Positions 1-10,031 are shown, counted from the first letter of the stretch. The stretch: DNA of 47,826 bases from Akkermansiaceae bacterium (GCA_023263995.1 JALQTQ010000001.1:1-47826), one strand, 5' to 3'. The notes: generated by a model from the sequence alone, not told the origin. Numbers and translations are program-made.

Positions 1-1088
1 TCACCTTGGGCCCCTGGGTTTCCCCTTTCGTGGATGCGGGGATCATAGGGTTGAGGCCGTTCTTGCAGGATCATGGCGCGAGGGATGGCATGGGGAGAGT
101 CGGCCCGAAATTGTTCGAACTGCCCGATGAGGGTTTGAAATTTTTCCCGTTGGACCTGGTTCAACATCCGCTGGATTTCCCCGGGCGGGTTGAAGTTGAA
201 AATATCATCAGGAGGCTGGTAGCTTGGGGCGCAGCTGGACAGGTGGTTGTGGATGGCCATGGCCTTCTGGCGAAGGGCTTCGCGGTAAGCCTGAGCTGCG
301 GGTTCGGGTGACGGTTCGGCGATGGCGGGGAGTTGGTCCGGGACAAAGGAGCTGTTGAAGACGCCGTAGAGGGCGTAGTAGTCCGCTGTCGGAATGGGAT
401 CGGTCTTGTGGTCGTGGCAACGGGCGCAGGCCACGGTGAGACCCATGATACTGCGGGTGGAGACGTCGATGCGATCGGCGATGACGAGGTGGTTCTGCCC
501 GCCTTGGTAGCCGCGCCCCACCGTGAGGAACCCAAGAGCAGCCAACTCCTCGCGGGGAAGGTCGGGGATGAGATCAGCGGCAATCTGACGGTGCAGGAAT
601 TGGTCGTAGGGTAGATCTTTGTTGAGGGCACGAATGACCCAGTCCCGGTATGTGTAGGCAAAGGGGTAGTCCTCGCGGCGGGGAAGGGCCGCGCCCCGGG
701 TGTCGGCATAGCGGGCGATGTCGAGCCAGTGGCGACCCCAGCGCTCACCGAAGGCGGGGCGGTCTAGCAGGTCATCGATTAAGTGACGGAGCCAATCGGC
801 CCGCTGGTCGTTGATCGCCGTCGCGAGTTCCTCCTTGCTCGGGAGAAGGCCGGTGAGGACGTGGAAGGCCCGGCGCACCAGCACCTGGCGCCCGGCCGGA
901 GGCATCGGCGAGAGACCGGCTTGCACGAGCTTTCCCTTGATCAGCCGGTCAATGGAGCGGACGTCGGTCGACGGCATCTTGAAGGCCCAATGTTGTTGGA
1001 CCGGGGTGGTGGGGCCGGGCGGTGGGAATCCCTCGAAAGCCCCCAAGCCTCCGATGATCAAGCAGTAAAAAAAAGCGACCAACCTCAC
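1..1088 (-). CDS. DUF1549-domain (planctomycete/verrucomicrobial PSCyt-type) protein, C-terminus cut by the window edge
   Basis: Minus-strand frame is open from a GTG at 1088 to the window edge. It reads MRLVAFFYCLIIGGLGAFEG..VRSIDRLIKGKLVQAGLSP..RHWLDIARYADTRG..YDQFLHRQIAADL..GLTVACARCHDHKTDPIP, typical DUF1549 with CxxCH. It is absent from the ORF track because it has no stop in the window. Confidence 0.85.
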   Translation of the reverse strand, partial: MRLVAFFYCLIIGGLGAFEGFPPPGPTTPVQQHWAFKMPSTDVRSIDRLIKGKLVQAGLSPMPPAGRQVLVRRAFHVLTGLLPSKEELATAINDQRADWLRHLIDDLLDRPAFGERWGRHWLDIARYADTRGAALPRREDYPFAYTYRDWVIRALNKDLPYDQFLHRQIAADLIPDLPREELAALGFLTVGRGYQGGQNHLVIADRIDVSTRSIMGLTVACARCHDHKTDPIPTADYYALYGVFNSSFVPDQLPAIAEPSPEPAAQAYREALRQKAMAIHNHLSSCAPSYQPPDDIFNFNPPGEIQRMLNQVQREKFQTLIGQFEQFRADSPHAIPRAMILQERPQPYDPRIHERGNPGAQG

Positions 1089-1096
1089 GGTTGGTC
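1067..1096 (-). terminator. Rho-independent-terminator-like hairpin downstream of the 1152-2537 gene
   Basis: GACCAAC-cgtgag-GTTGGTC perfect 7-bp stem followed on the minus strand by T8 (A-run 1067-1074). Confidence 0.6.
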
Positions 1097-1151
1097 ACTA
1101 CGATGGAGGACGACCCGGTCTTTCCCGGGCCGGTGGTCCCTCGTCGTTTCT

Positions 1152-2537
1152 TTATCGTCCGCCTCCGAACGGGCCGCCGCGGCGGAAATCGCGTGGCGGT
1201 TCGGTGATTGACTTCACTGCTTCCTCGTTGAGACCGCTGTTTTGGATCCACTGCTCGGCGGCGGCGCGGTCCTGGCGATACCAGTCTTGGGCGACCTCGA
1301 TGACGGCTTGTTGGCGGGACTCAGCGTTGGTGATGGTTTCGGCCCAAGCCATGGCTCCGGCCGGGTCCTCCCGGGAAACCCTGGTGGCGTAACCTTCCAC
1401 GGCGGCGTCCCGCTCGGGGGAGTCTGTCAGGGTCCGGAGAAATTCTCCCGCAGCAGCGGCATCCTGACGGGCCCAGTTTTGCATCGTTTCCTCGTATGCT
1501 TGGGCTTTGGCGTTACCGGAGAGTTGGTTGGCCCAATCCATGACTGCTTTGGGGTCCTCGCGGGACCAATCGTCGGCGAGGCGGTTGACAGCGAAGGAAG
1601 CGGCTTCTTCGTTACCGTATTGCGCGATCCACTCGGCGGCCTGCTCCCGGTCTTTCTGCATAATTTCCATCGTGACGCGGGTGAGGGCCCCGGAGCGGAG
1701 GTCGGGGTCTTTGACGGTGTCGACCCAGCTTTTTGTCTGGTCGAGTCCCTGCTCAAGCATTTCTCCGGTGACCATGGCCATGTAGATCCCGCGGGCCCGG
1801 TTGCCTTCTTCGGAGGTGGGCATGGCCTTGATGAAGCTCATCGCTTCGTCGACGCCATTCACTAGCATACCTTGGATCACACCAAAGGCCGCTCCCCGTT
1901 GCTCGCGTTCGTCCTCGATGCTGGCCACGTAGGCCGAGGCGGCGGCACCATCAACGGTGGCCCAGCCGGAAAGGACGCTTCCCAGTTCTCCAGGTCCGCG
2001 GTCGCGCCCCCAACCTCCCCGTCCACGGTCACCTTCTTCTTCTTCGCTTGCGGCCAGTTCCTTGAGGGCAGCTACCGCGCCGGGTCCGTCGATTCGCCCC
2101 CAAGCGTTGGCCAAGAGGCGGAGTTGCTCGTCGCCGCCGCGGCCGAAGGGACCACCCCGGCTGTTTTTCCGAAGGGCCAGGAAGGCTTCCTTGGCATTGT
2201 CCGGAGTCAGGTTCTCCAAGAGCGCGGCGAACATTTTTTGTCTCAGGATGGGGTCGTTCGTGTCCGTGATTTCCTTCATCACCGCCTCCATATCGGTGGC
2301 AGCGATGGTGCCATCGACGAGGTATCGGGCGAGAAACTCGGATCCGGCACCTGCATCGTCCGATCCGGAGCGGCTACTGCGTCGTGAACTGCCAAGGCGG
2401 TCGCGGCTCGATTTGCGATTCTCGGCTGACGGGTCCCCGGATTCTTCGGAGCTTGAACCGGGGTTCATGGTCCAGCCGAGTCCAAAGGCGGCGGCGGCGG
2501 AGAGGGAGAACAGGGGAATCAGGGTGGAGTTCTTCAT
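1152..2537 (-). CDS. Exported alpha-helical repeat protein (about 35-aa W/D/A repeats), function unknown
   Basis: 461 aa, N-terminal signal-anchor MKNSTLIPLFSLSAAAAFGLGW, then repeated segments such as ADDWSREDPKAVMDWANQL / MQNWARQDAAAAGEFLRTL / AQDWYRQDRAAAEQWIQNSGL. Confidence 0.75.
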   Translation of the reverse strand: MKNSTLIPLFSLSAAAAFGLGWTMNPGSSSEESGDPSAENRKSSRDRLGSSRRSSRSGSDDAGAGSEFLARYLVDGTIAATDMEAVMKEITDTNDPILRQKMFAALLENLTPDNAKEAFLALRKNSRGGPFGRGGDEQLRLLANAWGRIDGPGAVAALKELAASEEEEGDRGRGGWGRDRGPGELGSVLSGWATVDGAAASAYVASIEDEREQRGAAFGVIQGMLVNGVDEAMSFIKAMPTSEEGNRARGIYMAMVTGEMLEQGLDQTKSWVDTVKDPDLRSGALTRVTMEIMQKDREQAAEWIAQYGNEEAASFAVNRLADDWSREDPKAVMDWANQLSGNAKAQAYEETMQNWARQDAAAAGEFLRTLTDSPERDAAVEGYATRVSREDPAGAMAWAETITNAESRQQAVIEVAQDWYRQDRAAAEQWIQNSGLNEEAVKSITEPPRDFRRGGPFGGGR

Positions 2538-2684
2538 GATTTTGCGTGAATGCTTATGGAACCAAACGGTTCAGGGGAAGTTGCGCAAAAATCGAATTTT
2601 TTTGGGAATCATCATTTTGGCGATCGGGAGGGGGCGGTCGACAGGTTGGCCGCAAAGTGATTGCCATCGGGTCGGGGTTGAGAG

Positions 2685-3473
2685 ATGGTCTCGCCCATGA
2701 ACGACAAGCCTTTGAGCGGGAAAACCGCGGTTGTTTTTGGAGTGGCCAACAAGCGAAGCATTGCCTGGGCGATTGCCAAGGCGTGGGCCGATGCTGGGGC
2801 TAGGTTGATTTTCAATTACCAGGGGGAGCGTCTGAAGGACAATGTTGAGCAATTGGCGGGAACCTTTGGTGAGGACGTGCCCCTATACCCCTGCGATGTC
2901 ACCAGTGATGAGGAGATTGATGCTTTCTTTGCCAAAGTGAAGGAGCATAGCGAGACCATCGATCTGGTGTTGCATTCGGTGGCCTTCGCGCCGAAGGAGG
3001 CACTGGAGGGTGATTTTCTCGGGACCTCGCGGGAGGCCTTCAAGATGTCCCATGACATCAGTGCGTATTCGTTGGTGGCACTGGCTCAGCGGGCGGTGCC
3101 GATGATGCCCCATGGCGGAAGCATCATCGCGATGAGCTACTATGGCGCGGTCAAGGTGGTGCCAAATTACAATGTGATGGGGGTGGCCAAGGCGAGCCTG
3201 GAGGCTTCCACCCGTTATCTCGCGGCTGACTTGGGGCCTAAAAGAATCCGGGTCAATTGCATCAGTGCGGGGCCGGTGCAGACCTTGGCGGCGCGTGGAA
3301 TTGCAGGTTTTGGCAGTATGATCAAACACTACGAGGAGCATGCCCCGCTGCAGCGGTCCTGCACCACCGAAGAACTCGGAGCAACCGGGGTGTTCCTGGC
3401 AGGCGACGGTGCGGCCTCCATCACCGGTCAGGTTCTTTACGTCGATGGCGGCTATGAGATCATGGGAATGTAG
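2685..3473 (+). CDS. fabI: Enoyl-[acyl-carrier-protein] reductase (FabI-type SDR)
   Basis: 262 aa (start may be the ATG at 2697). GVANKRSIAWAIAKA, SVAFAPKEALEGDF, SYYGAVKVVPNYNVMGVAKASLEA, GPVQTLAARGI, YVDGGYEIMGM are typical of FabI. Confidence 0.93.
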   Translation: MVSPMNDKPLSGKTAVVFGVANKRSIAWAIAKAWADAGARLIFNYQGERLKDNVEQLAGTFGEDVPLYPCDVTSDEEIDAFFAKVKEHSETIDLVLHSVAFAPKEALEGDFLGTSREAFKMSHDISAYSLVALAQRAVPMMPHGGSIIAMSYYGAVKVVPNYNVMGVAKASLEASTRYLAADLGPKRIRVNCISAGPVQTLAARGIAGFGSMIKHYEEHAPLQRSCTTEELGATGVFLAGDGAASITGQVLYVDGGYEIMGM

Positions 3474-3631
3474 ATCCCAATCCCCAATGATCGGGTGGGA
3501 TGACGGAAAGGAGGGACAACGGACGGTCCGGCGACGGGGGGCTTGGTGTGTGGACTCCTTTCCCTCGTCTTCTTCAGTTTTTGTGGAGGGGTTCTCTACG
3601 GGGTTCCGGCGGCAGGCTTGGTGGGCCCCGA

Positions 3632-6600
3632 TTACTTCTTCCGTTGGGAATTGTAGATAGCGGGGGCCAGCTTTTTGGAGCGTTCCTTGACTTCTTTTTT
3701 GAGGACTTCGATGGCCTTATCGAGCTGCGGGTCTTTCCCGGCTGAAAGGTCGCCGGGGTGGACATCGATGATGACATGGGGAACCGCCCCGTGGAGTTCC
3801 ATGTCCTCGCCATTCTGGGGGAGGAACCAGCCTCGACCGGGAAGGCGCATGCGGCCGAGGTCGAGGATAGTGGCGGACCCGGTTGAGATCACCCCGCCTG
3901 CGGTGGGCATGCCGATCACCTTGCCCCGATTGAGAGTCTTGATGGCATGGGAGAAGATCTCGGCATTCGAGAAGGAATTCTCGTTGCAGAGAACCACGAT
4001 GGGTTTGTTCCAACTGGCATAGACGAGACGGTCTTGTGGATACCCCGGTTGACCGTTGCGACCGATGGTGTAGGCGTGCACCGGCTGAGTCAGGACGGTG
4101 AGAAGGTGGTCGGTGGTGAAGCCGCCACCATTGTCGCGCACGTCGATGACGAGACCGTCCTTGCCGGCTCCTCGTTCGTAGATGTGTTGTTCAAACTTTT
4201 CAAACTCCTCCCACATCATGCGGGCGATATGGAGATAGCCGAGGGTTCCTTTGGACTGGCCTTCGACCCGTTCGAGGCGGTCGTCGAGGTGCGCCGCTCC
4301 GGCGAAGCTGCGAGCTTGGGAGTAGCTGACGGGGCGCAGGGTGACTTCGCGGGCCTCCTCATCGTCCGTTCCTTTCACCGTCAGGGTCAGGTCACGGTCG
4401 AGCGGACCGTTGAGGGCACGGGTGAGGGAATCCTGGGAGCCGATCTTCTCACCATCGACTCCGAGGATGCGGTCACCGAGTTTGAGTGAGCTGCCCGGTT
4501 GGTCGGCCGGCCCGTTCGGGAAGACGAAGGTCACGCGGCGTTCAGGATCGAGCCGGACGCCGAGGTGGGGGGTGGTTTCCCGCAGGGCTTCATCGAATTT
4601 CCATTCTCCGGGGAAGTTGGTGGGGTAGAAGCCCATGTGGGAGGCATTCAGTTCGCCGAGCATGAGGGCCATGATCCGAGCGTAGGTGTCTTTGTCGGCG
4701 GCCTGCCCCGCGGCCTCCTCATACTTGGTGCGGATCGCATTCCAGTCGCGGTTGTTGAGGGCGGGATCATAGAAGCGGTCGCGCAGGGTCCGCCACGCCA
4801 TGCGCAGGCCCAGCCGTTGATGGCTGACTCGGTCTCTCTCGTATGCCAGCTTGATACCGTAGGTGGTGACCTTTCCCCGGTTGAGGAATGCGGGGATGCC
4901 GTTGGAGAGAAAATAGATCTTGTCGTGATCGCGGTAACGAATCAGAGGGCCGGAAGCCTTGATCATCACGGCGGGGGTGGCTCCGCCCTTGGCCTCGACG
5001 CGGTAGATGTTTCCTCCCGACTGGAAGATGAGGTTCTTCGAATCCGGCATCCAGTGGAGTTGGGAAGGACCCAGCCCGTTGAGTTTGATTCGCTGGATGC
5101 GTTGGTGGATGTCCTCGAAGTCGATTGCGAGTCCGGGGTCGGCTTTCTTTTCCGGCTCCTCTGGTTTTCCCCCGTCAGCCTCTTCTGTTTCGTCTTCCGC
5201 TTCCTCCTTTTTTTCTTCCGCGGGTGTTTCCTCCTTTTTTTTCTCCTGATATTGCGGGTCTTGGGCCATGGCCTTGCGGGCCGACTCGAGGCGCGCGTCG
5301 CGGTCGCTCCGGAAGTGGGTCTCGCGGGTCAGGTGGACGAAAAAGAGGTCGACTTCGGTCGAATGCCGTCGGGCCGCGAAGGCGAGGGTTTTGCCGTCGG
5401 GGGACCACTGCGGGGCGTAGTCCGAATCGGGGTGGCGTGAGACGTTCACCGGATCGCTTTTGCCGTCGGTGGCGACGATGTAGACATCGCTATTGTAGTT
5501 TTCGTCTTCGGTCGAGTAGGCGAGGTATTTGCCCTTGGGGGACCAGACGTAGGATGGAGAATTCCAGTGCTTGAGAAGGGGGCGGGCTTCCGAGCCGTCC
5601 GGTTTGGCCACCATCAAGGTGCCGGGGGATTCGACCCAGGCGATGAGTTTTTCATCGGGGCTGAGCGAGAAGCCCCATTTGTCCTTGGGGCCTTTGGTGA
5701 TGGGTTGGCTTTCGAGCGACTCGGTCGTCCACCAGAAGGCCTTGGGGTCGGAGCGCGAGAGACGGTGGTAGTTGACGGTGAGGCCGTTGTCTCTTTTGAA
5801 ATAGAGGAACTTGCCGTTGTCGGCGAAGTAGAGGTCGGATTCGAGCGCGGGGGTGTCGGTGAGGCGGTGGGGTTCCTTGAGCACGGTGTCCATGGCCCAG
5901 ATGTCGCCTCCGGCGGTGAAGGCCCACTCGAGGCCGGTCGGGGTGACGGTGGCATCGCGGGTGGAGCTGACCTTGAACGATTCACTTTCGGGGTGTTCGA
6001 GGGTGGTGCGATGGTAGAGCTTGATTTTTTTTGGCTTGCTCGTGGGGTTGGTCGGGAGGTGGTGGAAATCGAAGAGGTGGCGAAAGACGAGGGATTTGCC
6101 ATCGCGTGACAAGGCGGGGGCGAAGACGCTGTCGTCCGGAAACTTGGTCAGTTGTCGGTCGTTCTTCTTTCCGAGTTCATGGTGCCAGAGGTTGAAGGCC
6201 CCGGAGCGGGCGGTGACGTAGTAGAATGATTTGCCATCGGGTGCCCAAAGCGGGTAGCGGCAGCCGGTGGGGTGTTTGACCGGCTCGCTGAAGGAATTTT
6301 TTTCACGATCGTAGAGCCAAATGCGGGCCGCCTGGGGACCATGGTAGCCCTTGCGGTAGGTGGGGGCGCCGCCGCGGACAAAGAGGATGTGCTTGCCATC
6401 GGGCGAGTAGCGGCCGTTACGGGCGCTGGCGTCGAAGACGAGCTGCTCGTCTTTCTTGGGATCGAGCGGTTTTTCGAGCAGGCGATAAGGAGCCCGGCCG
6501 GCGTGGTCGCGGATGCCGCTGACGAGGATGACCGGCTTGTTGGGGTGGAGGTCCTCGAGGAGAGAGCCTTCCGAGTGGAAGGTGATTTGTTCTGGAACGC

Positions 6601-6898
6601 CGCCGACGAGGGGCATGCGGTAGACCTGGTTGGAGCCGTTGCGTTCGGAATTGAAGAAGACAAACTTGCCGTCGTGGGAAAGCTTAGGGTTGTCATCCGG
6701 GGCGGAGTGGAAGGTGAGGCGTTCGGCTTCCCCACCATTCACGGAGGCGGTCCAGAGGTCACCGTTCCAGGCGAAGACGAGAGTCTTTCCATCGGGAGTG
6801 AGGTCGCCCGAGACTGGGAGCCGGATATCCTGCAGGGCCGGGACGGGGCAGGCGACGGCGACGAGCAATGCCAAGGAGACGAGGGTATTGCGAAGCAT
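3632..6898 (-). CDS. Tricorn-protease-like S41 peptidase (beta-propeller repeats, PDZ, S41 catalytic domain), exported
   Basis: 1088 aa with signal peptide, multiple S(P)DGK propeller repeats (LSHDGKFVFF, YSPDGKHILF, WAPDGKSFYY, LSPDEKLIAW, WSPKGKYLAY), PDZ-like GDRILGVDGEKI, and S41 segments DGLVIDVRDNGGGF and NENSFSNAEIFSHAIK. Confidence 0.9.
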   Translation of the reverse strand: MLRNTLVSLALLVAVACPVPALQDIRLPVSGDLTPDGKTLVFAWNGDLWTASVNGGEAERLTFHSAPDDNPKLSHDGKFVFFNSERNGSNQVYRMPLVGGVPEQITFHSEGSLLEDLHPNKPVILVSGIRDHAGRAPYRLLEKPLDPKKDEQLVFDASARNGRYSPDGKHILFVRGGAPTYRKGYHGPQAARIWLYDREKNSFSEPVKHPTGCRYPLWAPDGKSFYYVTARSGAFNLWHHELGKKNDRQLTKFPDDSVFAPALSRDGKSLVFRHLFDFHHLPTNPTSKPKKIKLYHRTTLEHPESESFKVSSTRDATVTPTGLEWAFTAGGDIWAMDTVLKEPHRLTDTPALESDLYFADNGKFLYFKRDNGLTVNYHRLSRSDPKAFWWTTESLESQPITKGPKDKWGFSLSPDEKLIAWVESPGTLMVAKPDGSEARPLLKHWNSPSYVWSPKGKYLAYSTEDENYNSDVYIVATDGKSDPVNVSRHPDSDYAPQWSPDGKTLAFAARRHSTEVDLFFVHLTRETHFRSDRDARLESARKAMAQDPQYQEKKKEETPAEEKKEEAEDETEEADGGKPEEPEKKADPGLAIDFEDIHQRIQRIKLNGLGPSQLHWMPDSKNLIFQSGGNIYRVEAKGGATPAVMIKASGPLIRYRDHDKIYFLSNGIPAFLNRGKVTTYGIKLAYERDRVSHQRLGLRMAWRTLRDRFYDPALNNRDWNAIRTKYEEAAGQAADKDTYARIMALMLGELNASHMGFYPTNFPGEWKFDEALRETTPHLGVRLDPERRVTFVFPNGPADQPGSSLKLGDRILGVDGEKIGSQDSLTRALNGPLDRDLTLTVKGTDDEEAREVTLRPVSYSQARSFAGAAHLDDRLERVEGQSKGTLGYLHIARMMWEEFEKFEQHIYERGAGKDGLVIDVRDNGGGFTTDHLLTVLTQPVHAYTIGRNGQPGYPQDRLVYASWNKPIVVLCNENSFSNAEIFSHAIKTLNRGKVIGMPTAGGVISTGSATILDLGRMRLPGRGWFLPQNGEDMELHGAVPHVIIDVHPGDLSAGKDPQLDKAIEVLKKEVKERSKKLAPAIYNSQRKK

Positions 6899-6970
6899 GG
6901 TGGGACGGTGGGTTCTTTTGGAAAAAAGCCAAGGGGAATTGGCTGGGGAGGAGGTGCCGGGAATGAGTCC

Positions 6971-7432
6971 TCAGTGGAGGAATTTGCAGGGGATGCTGAA
7001 GTTGAGCAGGGGATGGCGGCCCAGTTCGAGGGAGATCAGGGAGGTCTTCTTGACCCGGATCGAGAAGGGGGAGGCCCCGATGAGGTGTTCGACGAGGGCC
7101 GAGAAGTCGGGTTCGTGTCCCACGAGGGCCACCCGTGAGAATTGCTGATAGGCCTTGAGTTCCGCGAGGGCCTGTTCCGGTCGCATCCCACAGGCCAGCC
7201 AAGGTTCGGTGATGGGAGTGGGGCATCCTTCCTCGGCGAGCAGGTCGGCGGTCTCCTTGGCCCGGATGACCGGGCTGGTCAGGAGGACATCGGGAACGAG
7301 GTCGTGTTTGTCTAGGAATCGGCCCACCCGACGGGCTTGCTCGTATCCTTTTTCCACGAGGTGGCGCACGAAGTCACCGCCGGGAAGTCCGTGGGCCTCG
7401 GCGGTGGCGTGGCGGATGAGCAGGAGATTCAT
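6971..7432 (-). CDS. sixA: Histidine phosphatase family protein, SixA-like
   Basis: 153 aa, MNLLLIRHATAEAHG (RHG-type motif), SPVIRAKETADLL, ALVGHEPDFSALVEHL. Confidence 0.82.
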   Translation of the reverse strand: MNLLLIRHATAEAHGLPGGDFVRHLVEKGYEQARRVGRFLDKHDLVPDVLLTSPVIRAKETADLLAEEGCPTPITEPWLACGMRPEQALAELKAYQQFSRVALVGHEPDFSALVEHLIGASPFSIRVKKTSLISLELGRHPLLNFSIPCKFLH

Positions 7433-7440
7433 TTCGATTG

Positions 7441-7475
7441 GTGAAGGATGAAGGATGAAGGGTGAAGGGTGAAGG
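7441..7475. repeat. Five 7-bp tandem units (RTGAAGG)
   Basis: GTGAAGG ATGAAGG ATGAAGG GTGAAGG GTGAAGG immediately upstream of the sixA-like start. Confidence 0.9.
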
Positions 7476-7521
7476 ACTTCTGATCCTTTCCCTGATCACG
7501 GTCCTGCCACCGCAGGTTGTG

Positions 7522-8268
7522 TTACATCGTCATACCGCCGTCGACCGCGAGGACCTGTCCGGTAATGTAGCGGGCGTCGGGGCTGGCGAGGAAGAGGGTG
7601 GCGGCGGCGATGTCATCGACCTGGCCGAAGTCGGCGAGAGGGACCTTGGCGATGATGCCCTGCTTGAGGTCGTCCGACAATTCATCGGTCATGTCGGTGG
7701 TGATGAAGCCCGGAGCAATCGCATTGCAGGTGACCTTGCGGCCGGCGAGCTCGCGGGCCACCGACTTGGTGAAGCCGATGAGGCCGGCCTTGGAGGCCGC
7801 ATAGTTGGCTTGGCCGGCGTTGCCGATGAGTCCGATGACTGACGAGATGTTGATGATGCGCGGGTCGGTGCCCTTCATGAGGGGACGCTGGAAGGCTTTG
7901 ACGAGGTTGAAGGCACCTTTGAGGTTGGTGTCGAGGACGGCGTCCCAGTCCTCCGATTTCATCCGCATGAGCAGTCCGTCGCGGGTCACCCCGGCGTTGT
8001 TGACGAGAATGTCGACGCCACCGAGGTCCTCCACGATGGTCTTGGCAGTTTCCTGCACGGCCTCGTGGTCGGAGACGTCGAGGGCATAGAAGCGGGTGGA
8101 ATCGGGGCAGGCGGCGTTGATTTCCTTGGCCGCGGTGCCGCAGCTGGTGGGGTTGCGGGAGATGATGGCGAGCTTGGCTCCCTCCCGGGCGAAGGCGTGG
8201 GCAATGGCGAGGCCGATGCCGCGACCGGCTCCGGTGACAACGACGCGTTTTCCTGCGAACTTGGACAT
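7522..8268 (-). CDS. fabG: 3-oxoacyl-[acyl-carrier-protein] reductase
   Basis: 248 aa SDR: VVTGAGRGIGLAIA, LVNNAGVTRDGLLMRM, YAASKAGLIGFTKS, PGFITTDMT, YITGQVLAVDGGMTM. Confidence 0.92.
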   Translation of the reverse strand: MSKFAGKRVVVTGAGRGIGLAIAHAFAREGAKLAIISRNPTSCGTAAKEINAACPDSTRFYALDVSDHEAVQETAKTIVEDLGGVDILVNNAGVTRDGLLMRMKSEDWDAVLDTNLKGAFNLVKAFQRPLMKGTDPRIINISSVIGLIGNAGQANYAASKAGLIGFTKSVARELAGRKVTCNAIAPGFITTDMTDELSDDLKQGIIAKVPLADFGQVDDIAAATLFLASPDARYITGQVLAVDGGMTM

Positions 8269-8453
8269 GGCGGGAGGGTGAACGTCGAAGCTGGAAGTTC
8301 CAATGTCGAAATTGGGGAAGGGAGCTGTGAGCAGGGAGCTCGGGGCAATCGTTTCGTGAAGGGCTTGCCAAGGGGGAGGGGGGCGGTTAGGGGCCTTGCC
8401 CCTGGCAAAACCGGTCGGATGGCACGAATCCGGCTTTTCCCCGGCTGTTTCCC

Positions 8454-10031
8454 ATGATTTTTGACCTGATCCGCAAGCGCAATGGCAATTGGAAAGATGA
8501 CACCCTGTCCGGCCTGACGGTGGCCTTGGCGCTGGTCCCGGAGGCCATTGCCTTTTCCTTCATTGCTAATGTGAATCCGTTGGTGGGTTTGTGGGCGGCG
8601 GTCTTCATGGGCTTCATCACGGCCTCACTGGGTGGGCGTCCGGGGATGATTTCAGGAGCGACCGGAGCCATCGCGGTGGTGGTCGGGAAGCTGGTGGAGA
8701 AAGGAAATGAAGCGGGGGCGGCCCGGGGGGTCGAGGATTTGGGTCTGCAGTACCTTTTCGCCGCGATCATGATCGCGGGGATCATCCAGGTGCTCTTTGG
8801 GGTGCTGAAGTTGGGGAGGTTCATCCGGTTGGTCCCGCATCCGGTCATGATGGGCTTCGTCAATGGCCTCGCGATTGTCATCCTGCTGGCACAGTTCGGG
8901 TCCTTCAAGGATGCCTCCGGCAGCTGGCTGCCGCAGAATGAGCTCATGGTGATGGGGGTGTTGGCTGCGGTCACAATGGCTATCATCCATTTTTTCCCGA
9001 AGCTCACCAATGCGGTGCCCTCGATTCTGGTGGCCATTCTCGGGGTGGGGTGCGCGAGTTACTTCGGACTTTTCGAGACCAAGACGATCGAGGACGTGCT
9101 GCGTGGCGGTGGCGGAACGGGTGAGTTGAAGGGGAGTTTCCCGGTGCCGGTCTGGCCGGGCGATATTGAATGGGACCGAGCCACCTTGTTCCTGATCGTG
9201 GGCACGGCCTTTTCAGCCGCAATGGTGGGGATTGTCGAGTCGCTCATGACCCTGCAGTTGATTGACGACATGACCGAGACCCGGGGGCAGGGGAACCGCG
9301 AGTGTCTGGCGCAGGGGAGTGCCAACTTTCTCTCGGGTCTTTTCGGCGGGATGGGCGGATGTGCCATGATCGGGCAGAGTTTGATCAACATCAAATCGGG
9401 CGGCCGCGGCCGCTGGTCCGGGATCGTGGCCTCACTCGCGCTGGCCCTGTTCATCATGGTGGGCGGTCCGGTGATCGTGCACATCCCGGTGGCGGCCTTG
9501 GTGGGGGTGATGTTCATGGTGGTGATCGGGACCTTCGAATGGGCGACCCTGCGGACCTGGGGGCGCGTGCCCTTCCACGACATCTTCGTCATCGTGGCCG
9601 TGACCGTGATCACGGTGTGGACCGACAACCTCGCGCTCGCGGTCTTTGTCGGGGTGATCCTGTCGGCCCTCGTCTTTGCGTGGGAAAGTGCCAAGCACGT
9701 GCGGCTGCGCCGCGACGACAGCCAGGAAGGGGTGCGGATCTACAACCTGCAGGGGGTCCTTTACTTTGGATCGGTACGCGAGTTCGCCGAGCGGCTTGTG
9801 CCCTCGAATGATCCCGATGAAGTGATCATCGATTTCAAGGAAGCTCGGGTGGCCGACTTCTCAAGCCTGGAAGCCTTGAATGCCATCACCGAGCGATACA
9901 AAGCGGCTGGGAAGCGGGTGCGCCTGCGTCACCTCAGTCCGGCCTGTGCCAAGCTAATCGACCGTTCGAGCGCCCTCGTGACGGTGGAGGTGGCCGACGA
10001 TGACCCGCACTACGAACCGGCAAATCTCTGA
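8454..10031 (+). CDS. SulP/SLC26-family anion transporter with C-terminal STAS domain
   Basis: 525 aa, GLTVALALVPEAIAFSFIA, GATGAIAVVV, GMGGCAMIGQSLINIKSGGRGRWSG, then STAS-like VLYFGSVREFAERL..VIIDFKEARVADFSSLEAL. Confidence 0.92.
   Translation: MIFDLIRKRNGNWKDDTLSGLTVALALVPEAIAFSFIANVNPLVGLWAAVFMGFITASLGGRPGMISGATGAIAVVVGKLVEKGNEAGAARGVEDLGLQYLFAAIMIAGIIQVLFGVLKLGRFIRLVPHPVMMGFVNGLAIVILLAQFGSFKDASGSWLPQNELMVMGVLAAVTMAIIHFFPKLTNAVPSILVAILGVGCASYFGLFETKTIEDVLRGGGGTGELKGSFPVPVWPGDIEWDRATLFLIVGTAFSAAMVGIVESLMTLQLIDDMTETRGQGNRECLAQGSANFLSGLFGGMGGCAMIGQSLINIKSGGRGRWSGIVASLALALFIMVGGPVIVHIPVAALVGVMFMVVIGTFEWATLRTWGRVPFHDIFVIVAVTVITVWTDNLALAVFVGVILSALVFAWESAKHVRLRRDDSQEGVRIYNLQGVLYFGSVREFAERLVPSNDPDEVIIDFKEARVADFSSLEALNAITERYKAAGKRVRLRHLSPACAKLIDRSSALVTVEVADDDPHYEPANL

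Noticed and set aside
161-748. 195-aa minus-strand ORF
   Set aside because: Wrong frame; the real DUF1549 frame runs through the same region and is open to the window edge.
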